Source: Bacteroidales bacterium Bact_16
GTDB lineage: Bacteria; Bacteroidota; Bacteroidia; Bacteroidales; UBA932
Direction of reading: 5' to 3'
NCBI GenBank assembly: GCA_001602885.1
Contig: LUZH01000013.1
Location: forward strand, 1-12,530
Length of the DNA stretch: 12,530 nt
Every line of letters begins with the position of its first letter. The stretch's first letter is position 1. Below the pieces are notes generated by a model that saw nothing but the letters and a program-made list of their open reading frames with translations, was not told the origin of the DNA and ran no database searches. Position numbers and translations under genes: made by a program. Below are positions 6,993-12,530 of this stretch, piece by piece.

Positions 6993-9900
6993 ATGATGAA
7001 AAAACATCTCCAACGGACCTGGGCCGTCCTGCTCCTGCTCATCGTCGCAGGTTCCGGACAACTGTTCGCCCAGAACCGGATCACCGGTACCGTCAAAGAC
7101 GCCAACGGAGACCCTGTCGTGGCCGCCGGCGTGCTCGTCAAGGGCACGACCATCGGCACCACGACCGACGCCGCCGGCGCCTATTCCCTGTCCGTCCCGG
7201 ACAACGCGGTCATCGTCGCGTCCTGCATCGGCTACGGCCAGGTCGAGCAGAAGCTCGCCCGCGGCCAGGCACGCCTCGACTTCGTCCTTGAAGAGGACAA
7301 GCTCTTCCTGGAAGAGACCGTGGTCATCGGTTACGGTACCCAGAAGAAAAGCGACGTGACCGGATCGGTCGCTTCCGTCGACTCCGAGTCGATGCACAAG
7401 CGCTCGCCGGTCTCCATCGCCCAGGGCCTCCAGGGCGCCGCAGCCGGCGTCGTGATCACCCAGGCCAGCGGCGACCCGACCGGCGGCTACAACATCCGCA
7501 TCCGCGGTGTCGCCACGGTCAACGGCGACACCAACCCGCTCTGGATCGTGGACGGCATCGACCACGGCACGTCCTCCAACCTGAGCTGGCTCGACCCGCA
7601 GGATGTCGAGAGCGTCGAGATCCTCAAGGACGCCTCCGCGACCGCCATCTACGGCGCCAACGGTGCCAACGGCGTCATCCTCGTGACCACCCGCAAGGGC
7701 CAGGCCGGCAAGACCCGCGTGGACTTCAACGCCTCCGTCGGTATCTCCACCTTCGCTTCCCGGCTCGAAATGGCCTCCCTGTCCGACTGGCTGACCGTGT
7801 ACCGGCAGTCCATCGAGACCGACGGCCGTTCGCCCTTCCCCGCCTTCGCCGGCAGCTATGACAACCAGCTCCACGAGATCGACTGGCAGGACGTGATGAC
7901 GCAGACCGCCGTCCGTCAGCAGTACAACATCTCCGTGTCGGGCGGTTCCGAGCACGCCCGCACCAACTTCTCCATCGGCTACATGGACAACAAGGGCATC
8001 ATCGTCAACTCCTGGCAGAAGCGCCTCTTCCTGCGCCTCAGCTCCGATTTTGACATCACCAAGTGGCTCAAGGTCGGTCTGTCCGTCAACTTCAACACCT
8101 CCAAAGGCAAGGGCGGCGGCAACATGATCAACTACGCCCGCCTCGTCCCGACGATGGACTACATCGACCGCGAGACCAACCAGCTCGTGCACGTGCCGGT
8201 CGTCAACGAAGACGGCACTTTCGGCCACTATATGTTCCACCAGGACGTCGAGCTGTCCGGCGGCATGTACACCGGCAACCCCTACGCCGACCAGTTCAAG
8301 ACCACCTTCGGCAAGGACTGGGACAGCGACAGCGGTTCCGTCCGCAACGCTTTCTGGGCGCAGGTCACCCTGGCTCCGGGCCTGGTCTTCCGCACCAATC
8401 TCAAGTACGACTTCTCCGGATCCAACAGCTGGAGCTATTCGCCTTCCTTCGTGGGCACCTACTACGACTGGCAGCAGCTCAACGGCGACAAGGCCGTGGA
8501 CTCCTTCAGCACGAACGGCTCCGCCAGCACCTCGATGAGCGCCGAGAACTACCTCACCTACGACCGCACGTTCGGCAAGCACCACCTCACGGCCATGATC
8601 GGCCAGTCCGCCGGCATGTCCCACGGCTCCTGGAACAACTCCTCCACCAAGGACCTCACGTTCCCGTTCCTGCGCGGCTTCTATTCCACCAATGACGAAG
8701 ACTACGACAAGGGTGGCGGCGGTCCCAACATCCAGTCCAAGCACGCCTCCTACTTCGCCCGCGTCAACTACGCCTACGACAGCAAGTACATGCTCACCGC
8801 GACGGTCCGCCGCGACGGCTCCTCCAACTTCGGCCGCCGGCACCGCTGGGGCACCTTCCCTTCCTTCTCCGCAGCCTGGAACCTCGGCAGCGAGCCTTTC
8901 ATCAAGCAGCTCCACCTGTTCGACGTGCTGAAGCTGCGCGCCGGCTGGGGCACCACCGGCAACTCCAACGTCAGCGCCACGGCTTCCGTGCCGCAGATGA
9001 GCACCGGCGCCACGTTCGACTACTTCGACGCGATGCGTGACTACGTCCGCCTGGTCGGCATCATGCAGTCCAGCGAGATCGACCAGGGCCTCCACTGGGA
9101 GACCTCCGTGCAGACCAACTTCGGTCTTGACCTGGCGATGCTGCGCAACAGCCTCACCTTCTCGGTGGACTACTACATCCGCGACACGCGCGACCTGATC
9201 CTCAACAAGACCATCCGCCCGTCCGCCGGCTTCACCAGCATCACGACCAACTTCGGATCGATCCGCAACACGGGTCTGGAATTCGCCCTCGGCTACAAGA
9301 AGATGGTCGGCCGCGACTGGTTCTTCTCCGCTTCGGCCACCGCCTCCACCAACTGGAACAAGGCCGTGGACATCGGCGCCGGCACCACCAATTCCGGCGC
9401 GCAGGGCTCCGGCTGGGAGAACTACCAGGTCTGCTACAACGGACTGCCGCTGGGCACCTACCAGGGCTACCGCGTGGACCACATCATCCAGGACCAGTCT
9501 GAGATCGACGCCCTCAACGCGGCCGCCGTCGAGAAGTACGGCCCCGGCTCCTACTACGACATGGCCGGCACCGCGCCCGGCGACTTCCTCTTCAAGGACC
9601 TCAACGGCGACGGCCACATCACCACCGCCGACAAGGATTACCTGGGCAACGGCTTCCCGGCGCTCTCCTACGGCCTCAACCTGACGGCCAGCTACCGCAA
9701 CTGGGACCTGTCGGTCTATATGTACGGCGCCCTCGGACAGACCCTGCTCTCCTGGTCCAAGTGCTACCTGACCGCGATCCGCAACGAGAGCAACGGCTAC
9801 TTCAACTTCCTGTCCGAAGCCGTCAAGGATACCTGGAGCCCGTCCAACAAGGGCGCCGCCTATCCCCGCGCCACCCGTACCGACGTGGGCAGCAACTCCC

Positions 9901-10163
9901 GCGTGTCCGACTTCTACGTCGAGAAGGCCGACTACATGAAGATCTCCAACCTGCAGATCGGCTACACCTTCGACAAGAAGGTCCTCGGCGGCGTCTTCCG
10001 CAACGCCCGCCTGTCCCTCAGCGTCCAGAACCTGCTGACCCTGTCCCCGTACACGAAGTTCGGCGACCCTGAAGTCTCTTCGGGCGTGACTTCCACCGGC
10101 TACGACAGCGGCCGTTATCCGTTCCCGCGCACGTTCCTCCTCGGCGTCCAGCTGGGCCTGTAA
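6993..10163 (+). CDS. SusC-family TonB-dependent outer-membrane transporter
   Basis: This 1056-residue protein imports oligosaccharides through the outer membrane using TonB energy, paired with the SusD lipoprotein that follows. Order of parts: signal peptide with cleavage near 26-27 (LFAQ); a carboxypeptidase-regulatory-like beta-sandwich typical of SusC proteins (about 28-102, ITGTVKDANGDPVVAAG); a TonB-box region around 107-115 (EETVVIGYG); plug domain (about 120-240, including LKDASATAIYGANGANGVIL); then the barrel to the C-terminus. A DLNGDGHITTADKDYLG loop near 869-885 is the calcium-type loop common in these barrels. No N-terminal STN signalling domain is present, so it is not an ECF-sigma-coupled type, in keeping with control by the HTCS. 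Two adjacent ATGs (6993, 6996) could start it. Length is normal. The transported sugar cannot be read from sequence. Confidence 0.95.
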   Translation: MMKKHLQRTWAVLLLLIVAGSGQLFAQNRITGTVKDANGDPVVAAGVLVKGTTIGTTTDAAGAYSLSVPDNAVIVASCIGYGQVEQKLARGQARLDFVLEEDKLFLEETVVIGYGTQKKSDVTGSVASVDSESMHKRSPVSIAQGLQGAAAGVVITQASGDPTGGYNIRIRGVATVNGDTNPLWIVDGIDHGTSSNLSWLDPQDVESVEILKDASATAIYGANGANGVILVTTRKGQAGKTRVDFNASVGISTFASRLEMASLSDWLTVYRQSIETDGRSPFPAFAGSYDNQLHEIDWQDVMTQTAVRQQYNISVSGGSEHARTNFSIGYMDNKGIIVNSWQKRLFLRLSSDFDITKWLKVGLSVNFNTSKGKGGGNMINYARLVPTMDYIDRETNQLVHVPVVNEDGTFGHYMFHQDVELSGGMYTGNPYADQFKTTFGKDWDSDSGSVRNAFWAQVTLAPGLVFRTNLKYDFSGSNSWSYSPSFVGTYYDWQQLNGDKAVDSFSTNGSASTSMSAENYLTYDRTFGKHHLTAMIGQSAGMSHGSWNNSSTKDLTFPFLRGFYSTNDEDYDKGGGGPNIQSKHASYFARVNYAYDSKYMLTATVRRDGSSNFGRRHRWGTFPSFSAAWNLGSEPFIKQLHLFDVLKLRAGWGTTGNSNVSATASVPQMSTGATFDYFDAMRDYVRLVGIMQSSEIDQGLHWETSVQTNFGLDLAMLRNSLTFSVDYYIRDTRDLILNKTIRPSAGFTSITTNFGSIRNTGLEFALGYKKMVGRDWFFSASATASTNWNKAVDIGAGTTNSGAQGSGWENYQVCYNGLPLGTYQGYRVDHIIQDQSEIDALNAAAVEKYGPGSYYDMAGTAPGDFLFKDLNGDGHITTADKDYLGNGFPALSYGLNLTASYRNWDLSVYMYGALGQTLLSWSKCYLTAIRNESNGYFNFLSEAVKDTWSPSNKGAAYPRATRTDVGSNSRVSDFYVEKADYMKISNLQIGYTFDKKVLGGVFRNARLSLSVQNLLTLSPYTKFGDPEVSSGVTSTGYDSGRYPFPRTFLLGVQLGL

Positions 10164-10184
10164 GCACTTTATAGTTAATGAAGT

Positions 10185-11945
10185 ATGAAAAAGATAGCAT
10201 TATATTCCCTGCTTGCCCTGGGCATGGCCGCGACGACGGTCTCCTGCTCGGACAAATTCCTCGATGTCGACTACTACTCCATCGTCAACCCCGACGGAGT
10301 GTATGAAGACGCCGACAATGTCTTCATGGGCCTGACCGGTGTGTACAGCATCCTGTACGCCACCTCCGACTACTACATCAAGCCGCACCCGGCGCTCGCC
10401 AACCTGCCGACCCTGGACCTGCAGGCGGACGGCTGGGACGCCGAGATGTCCAAGCACGCCTGGGGCGTGGAATCCAAGTCCGCCTTCTTCGAGAACGCAT
10501 GGAAGTATTCCTACCGGATGGTCTCCCGCGCCAACCTCTTCCTGGCCGACCTGGAGAACGTCACCGACGACGTGGTCCCGGAAGCGACCCGCAAGATCTA
10601 TGAGTCCGAGGCGCGCTGCCTGCGCGGCACCGCCTACTACTACCTGACCATCAACTTCAGCCGCGTGCCGATGCTGATGACGGGCGAGACCTACGCCACC
10701 TCGCCGGAGAAGGCCCGTCCCGAGTCCGACGAAGAGGCCTGGAAGACCATCCGCGACGACTTCGAGTATGCCGCCCAGTATCTCGACTGGTGGCCTGCAG
10801 ACGGGATGATCGGCCGCTTCACCAAGGCCGGCGCCCTCGCCTATGCCGCCAAGGCCAACATGTACATCGGCGACTTCGAGAAGGCGAAAGCCCAGCTCAA
10901 GGACATCATCGACCACAGCGGCCGCAAGCTCAATCCCGTCCATGGCATGATCCACTGGCAGGACTATGTGCAGAGCTGCGAGACCATCTGGGAGATCTCC
11001 TTCCCGCTGTTCCCGAAGATGGGCTGGGACATCTGGTCCTTCGCCAAGAACAACGACAACCGCTACTTCTCGATGCAGACCAAGGCGGCCGAATACGGCG
11101 GCTGGGGCGATTCCCCGCTGTCCTACGAGCTGGTCCGCTCCTTCGAGCCCGGCGACAAGCGCCGCATCTACAACATTGCCGGCTGGCACGGCACCTACGG
11201 CGACACGAACCCCTACACGGGCGACGTGATCGGCAGCAAGCCGGAATTCCAGAAGTACTTCCAGGACCGTGAGGGCATTCCCAACAACCACAGCCTGAAG
11301 TGGTGGAAGACCAACGACGTGTACAGCGCCCACTCCGTGCAGCTCTACCGCTACACCGAGGTGCTGCTCAACTACGCCGAGTGTTGCTTCCGCACCGGTG
11401 ACGAGGCGGAAGGCTGGCGGATCATCGCCGAGGTGCGCAACCGCGCCTGGGGCAACCTGGAGGTCGGCTACGACCCCAACGCCGACAGCAATTCCGCCTT
11501 CGAGTTCCCGACGGAGATGCTCAACACCCAGGTGGTCGAGGTGCCCGACGCGCAGACCTTCTACGCCAAGTACAAGGCCGAGAAGGGCTACAAGTCCGAC
11601 CTGTGGGTCGTTGCCCTGACGCAGGAGCGCCGCAAGGAGTTCATGTACGAGTTCAGCCTCTGGTATGACCTCAGCCGCATGAACCTCGTCGAAGAGTGGC
11701 TCAACTGCGAGTACCCGAAGAACGGCAAGGCGACCTTCTACAACACCAAGACCGGCAAGTACTATGTCCCGAGCGGAAACGACTTCAACGAGCCTTACGA
11801 CAAGGCCTCCGCGGAGGAGCGGGCCGACATGATCCCGGTCACGCCGCGCGACTGGGACTGGAACCCGATCCACCTGCGGTATCCGATCCCGACATCCGAA
11901 CTGACAGCTAACCCTTTGTGCGAACAGAATGAGGGCTATGAATAG
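10185..11945 (+). CDS. SusD/RagB-family glycan-binding lipoprotein
   Basis: This 586-residue surface lipoprotein forms the lid over the SusC barrel and binds the glycan. The signal ends TTVSC, with Cys21 as the lipidated residue, followed by SDKFLD. The N-terminal domain (about 22-210) and the C-terminal SusD/RagB domain are both present. Helical TPR-like segments are visible at about 216-245 (ALAYAAKANMYIGDFEKA) and about 385-424 (LYRYTEVLLNYAECCFRTGD). The C-terminus carries the family ending HLRYPIPTSELTANP followed by QNEGY. The ATG lies 21 bp after the susC stop, so the two are surely co-transcribed. A strong terminator follows, making this the last gene of the transcript. Ligand is unknown, although many tryptophans and tyrosines fit sugar stacking. 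Confidence 0.95.
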   Translation: MKKIALYSLLALGMAATTVSCSDKFLDVDYYSIVNPDGVYEDADNVFMGLTGVYSILYATSDYYIKPHPALANLPTLDLQADGWDAEMSKHAWGVESKSAFFENAWKYSYRMVSRANLFLADLENVTDDVVPEATRKIYESEARCLRGTAYYYLTINFSRVPMLMTGETYATSPEKARPESDEEAWKTIRDDFEYAAQYLDWWPADGMIGRFTKAGALAYAAKANMYIGDFEKAKAQLKDIIDHSGRKLNPVHGMIHWQDYVQSCETIWEISFPLFPKMGWDIWSFAKNNDNRYFSMQTKAAEYGGWGDSPLSYELVRSFEPGDKRRIYNIAGWHGTYGDTNPYTGDVIGSKPEFQKYFQDREGIPNNHSLKWWKTNDVYSAHSVQLYRYTEVLLNYAECCFRTGDEAEGWRIIAEVRNRAWGNLEVGYDPNADSNSAFEFPTEMLNTQVVEVPDAQTFYAKYKAEKGYKSDLWVVALTQERRKEFMYEFSLWYDLSRMNLVEEWLNCEYPKNGKATFYNTKTGKYYVPSGNDFNEPYDKASAEERADMIPVTPRDWDWNPIHLRYPIPTSELTANPLCEQNEGYE

Positions 11946-11988
11946 AATTGGTAAAATGGTTGGTTAAAAAACAACAGTTTCATTGGTC

Positions 11989-12025
11989 CCGGGGAGCTGC
12001 CGAGAGGTTCCTCCCCGGTTTTTAA
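11989..12025 (+). terminator. Intrinsic terminator after susD
   Basis: CCGGGGAG (11989-11996) and CTCCCCGG (12011-12018) form a perfect 8-bp GC-rich stem with a 14-base loop. A T-run starts at 12019 (TTTTTAATTTTA). It lies 43 bp after the susD stop, separating the carboxylesterase-susC-susD unit from the epimerase gene, which therefore likely needs its own promoter or read-through. Confidence 0.85.
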
Positions 12026-12041
12026 TTTTAAATCAAACGCT

Positions 12042-12049
12042 TATCTTCG
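12042..12049 (+). promoter_or_regulatory. Probable -7 promoter box (TATCTTCG) for the epimerase gene
   Basis: TATCTTCG differs from TAnnTTTG at one base and is followed by CAAAG, a common Bacteroidota context. It begins 13 bp before the ATG at 12055, which would leave almost no leader. No GTCCG repeats are present 36 bp upstream, so this gene would not share the esterase-type operator. Evidence is a motif match only. Confidence 0.35.
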
Positions 12050-12054
12050 CAAAG

Positions 12055-12530
12055 ATGATATTTCGTCCCTTGCTTATCTTAATGGCGCTGCCGCTCCTGG
12101 CAGCAAACCTGGACGCGCAGCCGGCGGAACGCACCGGCGCGCTGGCCCGGGCCGTGGAGGCCGACCTGACGGAGAACATCCTCCCGTTCTGGATGGAACG
12201 CACCGTCGATCCCGACGGCGGTTTCTATGGGACGGTGCTGAACGACGGCTCGGCCGTGCCCGGCTCGGACAAGGGCGCCATCCTCAACGCCCGCATCCTC
12301 TGGACCTTCTCCCGCGCTTTCCGCATCTATGGGCTGGACGCCTACAAAGAGACGGCGGACCGCGCGGCCGATTATTATAAAACCTGTTTCATCGATCCCA
12401 AATATGGTGGCGTCTTCTGGTCCGTCGACGCCGAAGGCCACCCCAAAGAAACCGTCAAGCAGACCTATGCCATCGCCTTCGGCATCTACGGCCTGTCGGA
12501 GCACTTCCGCGCGACGGGCGACCCGGGCAG
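12055..12530 (+). CDS. Cellobiose 2-epimerase / N-acylglucosamine 2-epimerase family protein, N-terminal part (runs off window)
   Basis: The first 158 residues are in view; the gene continues past the right edge. Family enzymes flip the C2 hydroxyl (or acylamino group) of the reducing-end sugar; cellobiose 2-epimerases turn beta-1,4-mannobiose into mannosyl-glucose in mannan breakdown. Recognisable blocks are NILPFWME (41-48), GGFYG (55-59), GAILNARILWTFS (74-86) with the conserved Arg80, YGGVFWSVDAEG (117-128) and KQTYAIAFGIYGLSEHFRATGD (135-156). These fit cellobiose 2-epimerase better than other AGE members. The catalytic histidines lie beyond the window. The N-terminus (about 1-21) is a probable signal peptide ending LDAQ, so the enzyme may be periplasmic, whereas well-known family members are cytoplasmic. 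A second ATG at 12082 is possible but would give a shorter signal. It sits behind the susD terminator and is likely a member of the same locus. Confidence 0.82.
   Translation, partial: MIFRPLLILMALPLLAANLDAQPAERTGALARAVEADLTENILPFWMERTVDPDGGFYGTVLNDGSAVPGSDKGAILNARILWTFSRAFRIYGLDAYKETADRAADYYKTCFIDPKYGGVFWSVDAEGHPKETVKQTYAIAFGIYGLSEHFRATGDPG

Noticed and set aside
6981..9617. A long open frame (about 878 codons) on the - strand opposite susC
   Set aside because: This is the same GC-driven shadow effect. The susC frame has unmistakable family motifs, and the antisense product is Val/Gly/Asp-rich with no domain.
1..12530. CRISPR arrays, tRNA or rRNA genes, insertion sequences, defence or phage genes
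   Set aside because: No repeat-spacer pattern, RNA gene, transposase or terminal inverted repeat was seen. The window is accounted for by a polysaccharide locus next to a housekeeping gene.

Overview
The window looks like chromosomal DNA of a GC-rich member of the Bacteroidota, probably Bacteroidales. The evidence is a SusC/SusD pair, a hybrid two-component regulator of the HTCS type, TAnnTTTG-type -7 promoter boxes, relaxed lipoprotein signals, and the absence of clear Shine-Dalgarno sequences. Coding sequence is strongly G/C-ending. The short intergenic gaps next to susC, susD and the epimerase gene are AT-rich.

Layout from left to right: (1) the C-terminal end of a DNA polymerase III alpha subunit (dnaE-like), a housekeeping gene that ends at 318. 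(2) A 315-residue alpha/beta-hydrolase lipoprotein esterase (417-1364, +). (3) A convergent 1269-residue HTCS regulator (1369-5178, -). (4) Divergent from it, a 540-residue type-B carboxylesterase lipoprotein (5315-6937, +). (5) susC (6993-10163, +) and (6) susD (10185-11945, +), closed by an intrinsic terminator at about 11989-12025. (7) The start of a cellobiose 2-epimerase/AGE-family gene with a signal peptide (12055 to the window edge, +). Genes 2-7 form a polysaccharide utilization locus (PUL), or most of one. No gene-free stretch exceeds 300 bases.

Proposed working model: SusD and SusC capture and import an oligosaccharide through the outer membrane. The two esterases remove ester groups (likely acetyl) from it at the surface or in the periplasm. 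The epimerase converts a beta-1,4-linked disaccharide such as mannobiose or cellobiose. The HTCS senses a glycan fragment in the periplasm and activates transcription. An acetylated beta-mannan or related hemicellulose is the best guess for substrate, but it rests mainly on the epimerase. No glycoside hydrolase is visible, so the PUL probably continues to the right.

The most notable observation is regulatory. The two esterase promoters, about 4.9 kb apart, carry the same architecture: three direct GTCCG-type repeats stepped by 11 and then 10 bp, with the third repeat starting exactly 36 bp before an identical CTACTTTTGCA -7 region. Neither has a well-placed -33 box. This looks like a phased operator for the AraC-type output domain of the neighbouring HTCS.
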